6,586 bases of DNA from assembly GCA_002049825.1 (NCBI GenBank), contig MVCZ01000187.1, forward strand, positions 1 to 6,586, given 5' to 3'. Source of the stretch: Candidatus Zhuqueibacterota bacterium 4484_188 (lineage in GTDB: Bacteria > Calditrichota > Calditrichia > RBG-13-44-9). Positions 1 through 6,246 of this stretch are shown here, in pieces; positions within the stretch are counted from its first letter, which is position 1, and every line of letters starts with the position of its first letter. The notes under the pieces were generated by a model. That model did no database searches. It was not told where the DNA came from and worked only from the letters and a program-made list of their open reading frames with translations. The position numbers were made by a program, and so were the translations under genes.

Positions 1-1317
1 CTTTCGAAAGATGTTGAATTCAAGGACCTGGGTTTGCTCATCGTAGACGAAGAGCAGCAGTTTGGCGTGAAACACAAGGAGAAGCTGCGCCAGTTGCGGG
101 TAAATGTTGACACCATTACCCTGACCGCAACACCCATTCCCCGCACGCTGCAAATGGCGCTGATGGGTGCGCGCGATTTATCGACCATCGACACGCCGCC
201 GAACAACCGGCAACCAATTATTACCGAAATTTGCACATGGGACAAAGAGTTGATTTACCGGGCAATTACCCAAGAGAGGGACCGCTGCGGACAGGTGTTT
301 TTTGTGCACAACCGGGTGCAAACCATCCAGGGTGTGGCGGAAATTCTCCGGCAGATTGTACCACAGGCGAAGATTGCCATTGCCCACGGGCAAATGCGCG
401 AGCGGGAACTGGAAGAAGTCATGCGCCGGTTTTATAATAAAGAATTCGATGTATTAGTTGCCACCATGATTATCGAAAACGGACTGGACATTCCCAACAC
501 CAACACCATAATCGTGAACCGGGCCGACCGGTTTGGACTGGCACAGCTTTACCAGTTGCGCGGGCGGGTCGGACGATCCGACCGGCAGGCTTATGCTTAC
601 CTGATTGTCCCGCCTCACGACCGGCTGAACGACATTGCTCTGAAACGCCTGTATGCTATCGAAGAATTTTCCGATCTGGGATCGGGGCTGAAAATTGCCA
701 TGCGCGATCTGGAAATTCGCGGGGCGGGAAACCTGTTGGGACATCAGCAGAGCGGTTACATCAACGCAGTAGGGTACGATTTGTACCAGAAAATATTGCA
801 GGAGGAAGTAGATCACGTACACAACCAAGCCCTGCCACAGGAAACAAACGGGGAAAAATTGCCCAAAGTTGATGCCGCTGTCGAGGTTGACACGGACATG
901 TTCATTCCCGATGAATATATTGAATCCGGCAGCGAAAAGGTAATGATCTACCACCGGTTGTTAAACCTGGAAAGTCTTTCCGGAATCGATGATTTTGTAA
1001 AAGAACTTCGTGATCGCTTCGGACCACTTCCCGAAGAAGCCGCCCGGCTGATTGAAATGGTAAGAATTAAAAGACTCGCCAGCCTGCGGCTCATTAAGCA
1101 AGTGAAAATTCATCAGAACAAACTGACCCTGCACCTGGATGAAAAAGTGGTTGAAACCGATCATTTTGTAGAAAAGGAACTGCCGCGCTACATAAATCAG
1201 AATATGGCGCCGGTAAATTTCAGCCAAACTAACGGCTTAAAGGTTCATTTAAATCTGCCGGGAAAAAACATTATGGATTATTTAAGCTTTACAAAAAATT
1301 TCTTGCAAAACCTGTAG
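1..1317 (+). CDS. mfd: Transcription-repair coupling factor Mfd, C-terminal part (5' end outside window)
   Basis: The frame is open from base 1, giving 438 visible residues of a protein normally about 1,100 long. Mfd is a cytoplasmic DNA translocase that displaces stalled RNA polymerase at lesions and recruits UvrA for transcription-coupled repair. Visible are the Walker B box DEEQ (fragment residues 16-19), helicase motif III TATPIPRT (42-49), the second RecA-like lobe with motif VI QLRGRVGRSDR (185-195), and the TRG translocation motif RDLEIRGAGNLLG...QSG (235-252), which separates Mfd/RecG from other helicases. The region from about 290 onward (VDTDMFIPDEYI and following) matches the C-terminal regulatory D7 domain, so the end is intact. 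The N-terminal UvrB-like and polymerase-interacting domains and Walker A lie upstream. The last six codons and the stop fall inside a 44-bp tandem duplication. The TTG at 34 is an internal leucine codon, not a start. Confidence 0.97.
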   Translation, partial: LSKDVEFKDLGLLIVDEEQQFGVKHKEKLRQLRVNVDTITLTATPIPRTLQMALMGARDLSTIDTPPNNRQPIITEICTWDKELIYRAITQERDRCGQVFFVHNRVQTIQGVAEILRQIVPQAKIAIAHGQMRERELEEVMRRFYNKEFDVLVATMIIENGLDIPNTNTIIVNRADRFGLAQLYQLRGRVGRSDRQAYAYLIVPPHDRLNDIALKRLYAIEEFSDLGSGLKIAMRDLEIRGAGNLLGHQQSGYINAVGYDLYQKILQEEVDHVHNQALPQETNGEKLPKVDAAVEVDTDMFIPDEYIESGSEKVMIYHRLLNLESLSGIDDFVKELRDRFGPLPEEAARLIEMVRIKRLASLRLIKQVKIHQNKLTLHLDEKVVETDHFVEKELPRYINQNMAPVNFSQTNGLKVHLNLPGKNIMDYLSFTKNFLQNL

Positions 1318-1329
1318 GTATACTATAAT
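1303..1329 (+). promoter_or_regulatory. Candidate sigma-70-type promoter P1 (upstream repeat copy)
   Basis: A perfect -10 hexamer TATAAT lies at 1324-1329, with TTGCAA (4 of 6 matches to TTGACA) at 1303-1308. The spacer is 15 bp, shorter than the preferred 17. The -35 element lies within the final mfd codons. Transcription would start near 1336 and read toward the lipoprotein gene at 1437. This is a sequence match only; if the organism uses a Bacteroidota-type sigma factor, other elements may matter. Confidence 0.4.
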
Positions 1330-1346
1330 TTCACAAGCTTTTTTTC

Positions 1347-1373
1347 TTGCAAAACCTGTAGGTATACTATAAT
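1347..1373 (+). promoter_or_regulatory. Candidate sigma-70-type promoter P2 (downstream repeat copy)
   Basis: This is the duplicate of P1: TTGCAA at 1347-1352, 15-bp spacer, TATAAT at 1368-1373. The predicted start near 1380 gives a leader of roughly 57 nt before the ATG at 1437. It is the closer of the two and lies wholly outside mfd coding sequence, so it is the better candidate for driving the chaperone genes. Confidence 0.42.
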
Positions 1374-1421
1374 TTCACAAGCTTTTAGAAAGGTAAACAG
1401 AATTTGTTCAAATAATTAGCC

Positions 1422-1428
1422 AAGGAGG
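1422..1428 (+). promoter_or_regulatory. Strong Shine-Dalgarno site of the first lipoprotein gene
   Basis: AAGGAGG lies 8 nt before the ATG at 1437. It fixes the start upstream of the duplicated signal-peptide segment. The later in-frame ATGs at 1458 and 1506, one per repeat copy, have only pyrimidine-rich sequence before them and no ribosome binding site. Translation therefore very likely includes both copies of the hydrophobic segment. Confidence 0.85.
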
Positions 1429-1436
1429 TTCCTACA

Positions 1437-3023
1437 ATGCGTTATCTCTCTTTCTTCATGTCTGGTCTTTTTCTGTTGTTGTTTCTGGTTCATCTCTCTT
1501 TCTTCATGTCTGGTCTTTTTCTGTTGTTGTTTCTGGTTCAGTGCGCCAAGAAGGGCGATATTGTCGGAAAAGTTGGGGATGAGGTTGTGACACGAGAAGA
1601 ATATGAGAAGGTCTTAAAGAACCAATTTCAGAAAAATGACTTGAGCGAGATCTCTCTGGAAGACAAGAAAAAAACCTTAAATGAATTGCTGGAATTCCGG
1701 TTGAAAATAATCAAAGCCAAACAACTTGGTTACGAGAAAGAGGAAAATGTTTTACGCACTTATTTTGAAATACGAGGGTACGATATTAAGGGTGTGGCGG
1801 TGTTGATTGGTTTTAACAACGCCCAATATGTAAAAGCGAAACGGAGCAAAGAGGAAGCGGAAAAATTGGCAAGCGAAGTAGTTCAGCAGCTAAAAGACGG
1901 GGCGGATGCCGAAGAGATTGCGGTAAAGTATTCCGACGACCCCACCGCCAAAACCCGCAAGGGTGTGCTGGACCCTTACCGCGCCGGCATGTTTGATATC
2001 GCGGTAGATAAAGCGCTAATGAACGCCGGGGAAAACAGCGTGGTGGGACCGGTGGTAACCGACAAGGCGATTTTTATTGTCAAGGTAAACGAAAAGCGGA
2101 AAAAAGCCGGGTACGCCGATTTCGACCAGGAGAAAGAACGCCTGAAAAAAGAACTGTTTCAAAGAAACTACCGGAATGAAGGAAATAAAACGGTGAAAGC
2201 CTGGAAAAAAGGTCCCAATCCGCAGGACAATCAGTTTAGTGAAGACCAGCGGGCGGTTAAATTAGCCCGAATCGATGGCGAGGAGTTTTCGGTCGGTCAA
2301 TTTATTGACCAGTTCCGGGGACGGTTTCATAAATTTTACCAGCGCTACCAGGACACTACCCAGGTAAAAAAGGCGCTTGAAAACCAGATCAATTATTACG
2401 CCTGGATTATCACCGCGCGGAAGAAAGGACTTGAAAAAAATCCGGACATCGTTAAGGAAATAAAACGCCTTACCGAGCACAAGCTGGCAGAATTGCTGGA
2501 AAAACACCAGGTGCGCGAGAAGGTGAGTTTTACCGAGGATGAATTGCAGGCATATTACCAGGCAAACAAGGAAAAATACATTGACCCCCGGAAAATTCAG
2601 ATTTGGGAAATTGCAGTGAAAGACGAAGCGCTGGCAAAAAGAATCACCCGAATGGCAAAACGAAATAAAGCCAAGTTTGAAGATTTGGCGAAAAAGTACA
2701 CCGAGAAAAAGGGGCGGAAAAGCCGCGGTGGTTATCTGGGTTACCAGACCGACCGCTCTGCCCTGGGCGAAATGATGAAAAAAGCATTTGACGCCGGACC
2801 GAACAAGATTATCGGGCCTATGCAATATGGTATTTTTTATTACATTCTGAAAACCGGCGATTTTAAGCCCCGGCGACAAAAAAGCCTGAAAGAAGTGCGT
2901 ACCCTGGTCGAAGCAGCTGTAAAGCGGGACCACGGAAACAAGATCCGAAAAGCGATGATGGATGAACTTCACCAGAAATATCCGTTCTGGATAAACGAAA
3001 AATTACTGGAAAAAATGAGTTAG
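1437..3023 (+). CDS. Predicted lipoprotein with two SurA/parvulin-like modules
   Basis: A 528-aa exported folding factor of the SurA/PrsA superfamily. The N-terminus is a hydrophobic segment repeated twice (residues about 4-18 and 20-34), then FLVQC with Cys36 as candidate lipid-attachment site; Gln at -1 is unusual. A SurA-N-like stretch follows (about 42-100, VGKVGDEVVTREEYEKVL), then a parvulin-like domain (about 118-220). The pattern repeats: a second SurA-N-like part (about 275-355, ARIDGEEFSVGQFIDQF) and a second parvulin-like domain (about 386-475, with GGYLGY). Both domains lack the two active-site histidines: the first strand reads VAVLIGF and IQIWEIAV, and the second site reads KAIFIV and GIFYYI. 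A chaperone or client-binding role in the periplasm is therefore more likely than isomerase activity. The linker between SurA-N part 1 and domain 1 is about 30 residues shorter than its counterpart. The start is set by a strong SD. The next gene follows after 3 nt, implying co-transcription. Confidence 0.85.
   Translation: MRYLSFFMSGLFLLLFLVHLSFFMSGLFLLLFLVQCAKKGDIVGKVGDEVVTREEYEKVLKNQFQKNDLSEISLEDKKKTLNELLEFRLKIIKAKQLGYEKEENVLRTYFEIRGYDIKGVAVLIGFNNAQYVKAKRSKEEAEKLASEVVQQLKDGADAEEIAVKYSDDPTAKTRKGVLDPYRAGMFDIAVDKALMNAGENSVVGPVVTDKAIFIVKVNEKRKKAGYADFDQEKERLKKELFQRNYRNEGNKTVKAWKKGPNPQDNQFSEDQRAVKLARIDGEEFSVGQFIDQFRGRFHKFYQRYQDTTQVKKALENQINYYAWIITARKKGLEKNPDIVKEIKRLTEHKLAELLEKHQVREKVSFTEDELQAYYQANKEKYIDPRKIQIWEIAVKDEALAKRITRMAKRNKAKFEDLAKKYTEKKGRKSRGGYLGYQTDRSALGEMMKKAFDAGPNKIIGPMQYGIFYYILKTGDFKPRRQKSLKEVRTLVEAAVKRDHGNKIRKAMMDELHQKYPFWINEKLLEKMS
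1445..1540 (+). repeat. Exact 48-bp tandem in-frame repeat doubling the signal-peptide core
   Basis: Bases 1445-1492 and 1493-1540 are identical (match extends one base left, to 1444). The unit is 16 codons, so the frame is kept. Each copy encodes LSFFMSGLFLLLFLV; the residue after it is His at the internal junction (CAT) and Gln before the candidate lipobox Cys (CAG), because the unit boundary falls inside a codon. Deleting one copy leaves a normal-length signal peptide, MRYLSFFMSGLFLLLFLVQC, so the single-copy form is probably ancestral. Confidence 0.95.
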
Positions 3024-3026
3024 CTT

Positions 3027-3872
3027 ATGGGATTGTCTAAAACAGTACCAGCAGGAATATTATTCATAGCCTTTATGCTTTTCCTTTTTGGCTGTCATCG
3101 CGAAAAGGTGGCGGAAATTGATGTGGTTGCCCGGGTGGAAAATTACTACCTGACCCGCAGCCAGCTCGACGATTGGCTACCGCCCGGGTTGAAAAACAAC
3201 CAGAAAGATGCGGTTGCCCGTCAATACATCGAACGCTGGGTTCAAAGAACCACTCTCTATCTCTCTGCACGGGAAGAGGGGATTACCCTGAGTCCTTACG
3301 AACAATGGAGCCTGGACAACCTAAAACGGGAATTGCTTGCCGACAAATACCTTCGGGCAAAACAACCCCAGAAAATCATCGTAACCGACGAGGAAATTTC
3401 CAATTATTATAAAGAGAACCAAGAAGAATTTGTTCGGGAGCAAAGCGAGGTTAACCTGATTCAACTTTTCCTGGAGAATCTGGATAAAGCCATTGCCCGG
3501 GAAATCAGGGAGAGTAAATCGCTGCTGAAGGTTATTCGGAAAAATTACCTGGACAAACAGGAAAACCGGTTACTGGAGAAGAACGGCGACCTGGGATATG
3601 TGCCGCTCAATAGTTTGCGAAAGGAAGTTTTGCGCTACGCTAAAAACGGAAAGACCGGAAAAATTTACGGACCCATTCGCCTGGCTTCGGGTTATTATTA
3701 TTTTCAAATGATGGACAAACAACCCGAAGGCAGCTATCGCAGCCTGGACCTGGTGAAAGAGCAAATCAAGCTCCGTCTGATGAACATCAAGCGCGAGAAA
3801 ATAAACAAAAACCTGGCAAAAAAGAATCTGGAAAATTACCGGGTTGAAATTTTCCCGGAACATATTAATTAG
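3027..3872 (+). CDS. Predicted lipoprotein, degenerate parvulin-like (SurA/PrsA family)
   Basis: A 281-aa protein with a lipoprotein signal peptide: hydrophobic ILFIAFMLFLFG followed by Cys23 in a good lipobox (LFGC). A SurA-N-like helical part follows (about 30-125, VARVENYYLTRSQLDDWLP, then VTDEEISNYYKENQEEF). The parvulin-like domain spans about 136-231. It keeps the family's DLGYV turn (residues 188-192) and the GPIRLASGYYYFQ strand. The two catalytic histidine positions read EVNLIQLF and GYYYFQ, so isomerase activity is doubtful. It is probably a membrane-anchored periplasmic chaperone or assembly factor working with the flanking genes. The ATG lies 3 nt after the upstream stop with only a weak SD, so translational coupling is likely. 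Family membership is well supported by pattern and context; exact function is unknown. Confidence 0.8.
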   Translation: MGLSKTVPAGILFIAFMLFLFGCHREKVAEIDVVARVENYYLTRSQLDDWLPPGLKNNQKDAVARQYIERWVQRTTLYLSAREEGITLSPYEQWSLDNLKRELLADKYLRAKQPQKIIVTDEEISNYYKENQEEFVREQSEVNLIQLFLENLDKAIAREIRESKSLLKVIRKNYLDKQENRLLEKNGDLGYVPLNSLRKEVLRYAKNGKTGKIYGPIRLASGYYYFQMMDKQPEGSYRSLDLVKEQIKLRLMNIKREKINKNLAKKNLENYRVEIFPEHIN

Positions 3873-3917
3873 TCGCTCGTAAGCGGTTTAAAATATTTTA
3901 CATTTTAAAGGACAGCC

Positions 3918-4875
3918 ATGAAAAATTTTCTGAAAAGCGCACTTCTCTTTATCTTCCTGCTCAGCCCGTCTCTGTCGTCCCAGCAATTAATAGACGGCAT
4001 TGCGGCAATTGTGGGCGATAATGTCATTCTGCTCTCGGAAGTGAACGGATTGGTCACACAGTATGCTTTTCAAAATAAAATTGACATCAGCCAGCAACCG
4101 GAAATTTACCGCCAGTTGGGGAAAAAATTCTTGCAGAACCTGATTGATCAGAAGCTCCTGCTCATCAAAGCGGACGAAGACACCATAAAATCCGATGAAG
4201 AAAAGGTGGATCAAAGCCTGAAGCAGCAGTTGGATTATTTGATCCAGCAAGCCGGTTCCACGGAAAAACTGGAAGAGTACTATTCCGAGCCCTTGTTCAA
4301 AATCAAGAAGGATCTCCGGAAAGAAATCAGCAATCAGATGCGAATCGGTATGTTGCGTGAGCGCAAATTTGGTCTGATCAAGATTTCCCGCAGGGAAGTT
4401 TCAACTACTCGACCGGCAGGGAGAACGTATTCACGTTCGCCATATTTTAATCCGGTTGCAACCAACCAAACAGGACGAAGAACGGGTTGTCCGGAGGCTG
4501 AAAAACATTCGTCGGAAAATTCTGTCCGGCGATTCCACCTTCGAGGAAATGGCGCTGAAATATTCTGCAGACCCGAACGTGCAAAAAGACAAGGGGCATT
4601 TAGGAATGTTCGAGGAAGGTGGTTTCCAAATCAAGGAATTTGCCCGCGCGGTAAGTTCGCTGAAGGAGGGCGAAATCAGCGAGCCGTTTAAAACTGAGTT
4701 TGGCTACCACATTGTCCGGTTAAATTCCCGCCAGGAAGCGCGGGAACTCCGCTTGAAAGACGACTGGGAGCAAATTGAACAATGGGCACTGCAGCGTAAA
4801 CGCGAGGAAGAGTTCAAAGCTTGGGTGGCTCAACTTCGCAAAGAAATACCCGTTATTATTAAGACCGATATTTAA
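3918..4875 (+). pseudogene. SurA-like periplasmic parvulin isomerase, frameshifted
   Basis: The gene reads in one frame from ATG 3918 (SD AAAGGA, 5-nt spacer) to about residue 161 (KISRREV, near 4400) and continues in the +1 frame to TAA at 4873-4875. The total of 958 nt is one base over a multiple of three, so one extra or two missing bases lie between about 4380 and 4440. The restored product is about 318 aa: a signal peptide (residues 1-20, cleavage near SLS/SQQ), a SurA N-terminal chaperone domain (about 24-160, IDGIAAIVGDNVILLSEV), and one parvulin domain (about 4435-4725). That domain keeps both active-site histidines, in RHILIRL (codon 4441) and GYHIVRL (codon 4708). It is the only parvulin domain in the window that does. 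SurA-type proteins escort outer-membrane proteins through the periplasm. As written, the first frame would end at 4691 with 96 unrelated residues. The domain is otherwise well preserved, so a sequencing error or very recent mutation is likely. Confidence 0.83.
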
Positions 4876-4884
4876 CTTTTGAAT

Positions 4885-6246
4885 ATGAGCGAAACCGTTC
4901 TTCCACGCGTCCTTATTGTTGAAGACCAATTAAATTGGCGCAGACTGTATAAAATCTGGCTCAGAAATTCCTGCCACTTTAGCTTTTCCCTGTCACGGTC
5001 GGAAGCGATGGAAACCATCCGGAATCAGTACTTCGACGTCATTATTATGGACCTGGGTTTGCCCGACCCCGACCAAGGGATTTCGGTGATTCGACAGATA
5101 TTGGAGAGCGGCATCCAATCAAAGATAATTGTGGTCAGTGCATTTACCGAGCGGGAACTTCTGCTGCAGGTTCAGGGGTTAGGGGTGTACGCAGTTTTTC
5201 AGAAAGACGACCGGCTGGAAACTGAGATTCCGATTTTTGTTCGCAAGGCGTTCGAGATGAATACGCTGGAGCGGGAAAATGCAAATCTGCGTGATCAGTT
5301 CCGGGAAAAGATACGCCGCTTTCAAATTCTGGGTACTAGCACTGCCGCGGAGAACCTCCGGCGCAATGCACAGTCGATAAGCCAGGCAGACACGCCGGTA
5401 CTGATTACCGGACCCACCGGCGCCGGGAAAAATTATTTTGCCGGGCTGATTCACTCACTTTCCAAACGTGTCGATAAACCTTTTGTAGGGCTGAATTGTG
5501 CCAACCTGCCACCGCAGTTGGTAGAAAGTGAACTGTTTGGTCACACCCGCGGCGCTTACACCGGTGCCGACCGAGCCACAATCGGCAAATTTCGCCTGGC
5601 TGACGGCGGTACCATCCTGCTCGATGAAATCGGCGATCTACCGGTTGGTGTCCAAGCAAAATTGCTTCAGGCGATCGAAGAAAAAAGCTTTTTTCCGCTG
5701 GGCGGACACGAGAAAATCGAAGTCGATGTCCGGATTCTGGCTTCCACAAACCGGAATTTGTCCCGTGAGATTGCACAGGGTCGCTTCCGGGAGGACTTGT
5801 TTTACCGGCTTGCCGGCTTCGTAGTGCGAATACCATCATTGTCCGAGCGCAAAGAAGACATTCCCCTTTACTTTGACCAGTTTGTTCGTGAGGTGTGCAA
5901 CCAGGAACAAATGGCATTACCCCAAATTGAATCGCCAGTTTATCCTTTTCTCCAAACCCTGCCTTGGCCGGGAAATTTGCGACAATTGAAAAATTGTGCT
6001 ACCAACCTGTTGCTCTTTCACCCCAAAAAGATTACCCGTGCTGATGTCCGGAAACAATTCATGCCGCCGGAAAAGTCGTTGCTCGACCACGCGGTGGAAA
6101 AAAAATTCACTCTCCGGGAAATGACCGCCCTGTACGTAAAGGCGTTGTTTGAAGAATTACCCAATAAGACCGAGTTAGCCCGGATTTTACAAATTGACCA
6201 GAAAACCCTGAGGCGCTATTTAAAAATGGAGGTGGAGGAAAAATGA
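4885..6246 (+). CDS. Sigma-54-dependent response regulator (receiver, AAA+, Fis-type HTH)
   Basis: A 453-aa NtrC-family transcription activator. The receiver domain (about 8-125) has the acidic pair E13-D14, phospho-acceptor D56 (IIMDLGLP), S85 and K107. The sigma-54 AAA+ domain (about 148-385) has Walker A GPTGAGK (176-182), the sigma-54 contact loop as GAYTGA (223-228, usually GAFTGA), Walker B LLDEIGD (245-251), sensor I STNR, the arginine-finger region FREDLFYRL, and WPGNLRQL (usually WPGNVREL). A Fis-type helix-turn-helix ends the protein (about 427-447, TELARILQIDQKTLRRYL). All motifs for phosphorylation-controlled, ATP-driven opening of sigma-54 promoters are present. No histidine kinase is visible. 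An in-frame TTG at 4879 is possible, but ATG 4885 is preferred; neither has a clear SD. It begins 9 nt after the SurA-like stop and overlaps the next gene by ATGA. Confidence 0.93.
   Translation: MSETVLPRVLIVEDQLNWRRLYKIWLRNSCHFSFSLSRSEAMETIRNQYFDVIIMDLGLPDPDQGISVIRQILESGIQSKIIVVSAFTERELLLQVQGLGVYAVFQKDDRLETEIPIFVRKAFEMNTLERENANLRDQFREKIRRFQILGTSTAAENLRRNAQSISQADTPVLITGPTGAGKNYFAGLIHSLSKRVDKPFVGLNCANLPPQLVESELFGHTRGAYTGADRATIGKFRLADGGTILLDEIGDLPVGVQAKLLQAIEEKSFFPLGGHEKIEVDVRILASTNRNLSREIAQGRFREDLFYRLAGFVVRIPSLSERKEDIPLYFDQFVREVCNQEQMALPQIESPVYPFLQTLPWPGNLRQLKNCATNLLLFHPKKITRADVRKQFMPPEKSLLDHAVEKKFTLREMTALYVKALFEELPNKTELARILQIDQKTLRRYLKMEVEEK
6228..6238 (+). promoter_or_regulatory. Double Shine-Dalgarno inside the regulator's 3' end
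   Basis: GGAGGTGGAGG carries two SD cores, 10 and 4 nt before the ATG at 6243. It encodes part of the regulator's C-terminal MEVEEK. It supports the ATG that overlaps the regulator's TGA and efficient translation of the PqqD-like gene in the same transcript. Confidence 0.65.

Larger units (their letters stand above)
1299..1386 (+). repeat. Exact 44-bp tandem direct repeat (2 copies) spanning the mfd stop codon
   Basis: Bases 1299-1342 and 1343-1386 are identical over all 44 positions; identity ends sharply at both sides (1298 a versus 1342 t; 1343 t versus 1387 a). Copy 1 contains the last mfd codons, the TAG stop and downstream sequence. Copy 2 repeats these codons as non-coding DNA. Each copy holds a TTGCAA and a TATAAT hexamer, so the duplication also doubles a candidate promoter. 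The absence of any mismatch suggests a recent event or an assembly artefact. Confidence 0.95.

Noticed and set aside
539..560. Sigma-54 promoter-like TGGCAC...TTGCG
   Set aside because: The spacing between the two parts is 11 bp instead of 5, and it lies inside the mfd coding sequence.
454..954. Antisense 166-residue open frame opposite mfd
   Set aside because: It is a shadow of a strongly conserved coding region, with no recognisable domain or ribosome binding site. The same holds for the other minus-strand frames.
1299..1540. CRISPR array or transposon end as an explanation of the repeats
   Set aside because: Each repeat has only two directly abutting copies with no spacers, the two units are unrelated in sequence, and there are no terminal inverted repeats or transposase.
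3874..3900. Terminator or operator between the second lipoprotein and the SurA-like gene
   Set aside because: Only a 4-bp stem (CGCT/AGCG) and a 12-bp AT palindrome (3889-3900) are present, with no GC-rich stem plus T-run. The 45-bp gap looks like an ordinary intra-operon spacer.
4375..4445. Programmed ribosomal frameshift in the SurA-like gene
   Set aside because: I see no slippery heptamer such as A-AAA-AAG, no strong SD-like stimulator and no obvious downstream hairpin. The family does not need frameshifting.
4401..4691. Out-of-frame continuation of the SurA-like N-terminal frame as a real C-terminus
   Set aside because: It encodes Arg/Gly-rich sequence with no family resemblance, while the +1 frame over the same bases encodes a clear parvulin domain.
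4456..4875. Independent gene starting at TTG 4456
   Set aside because: That start lies inside the parvulin domain, after the HILIRL strand, and would give a domain without its first strand or signal peptide.
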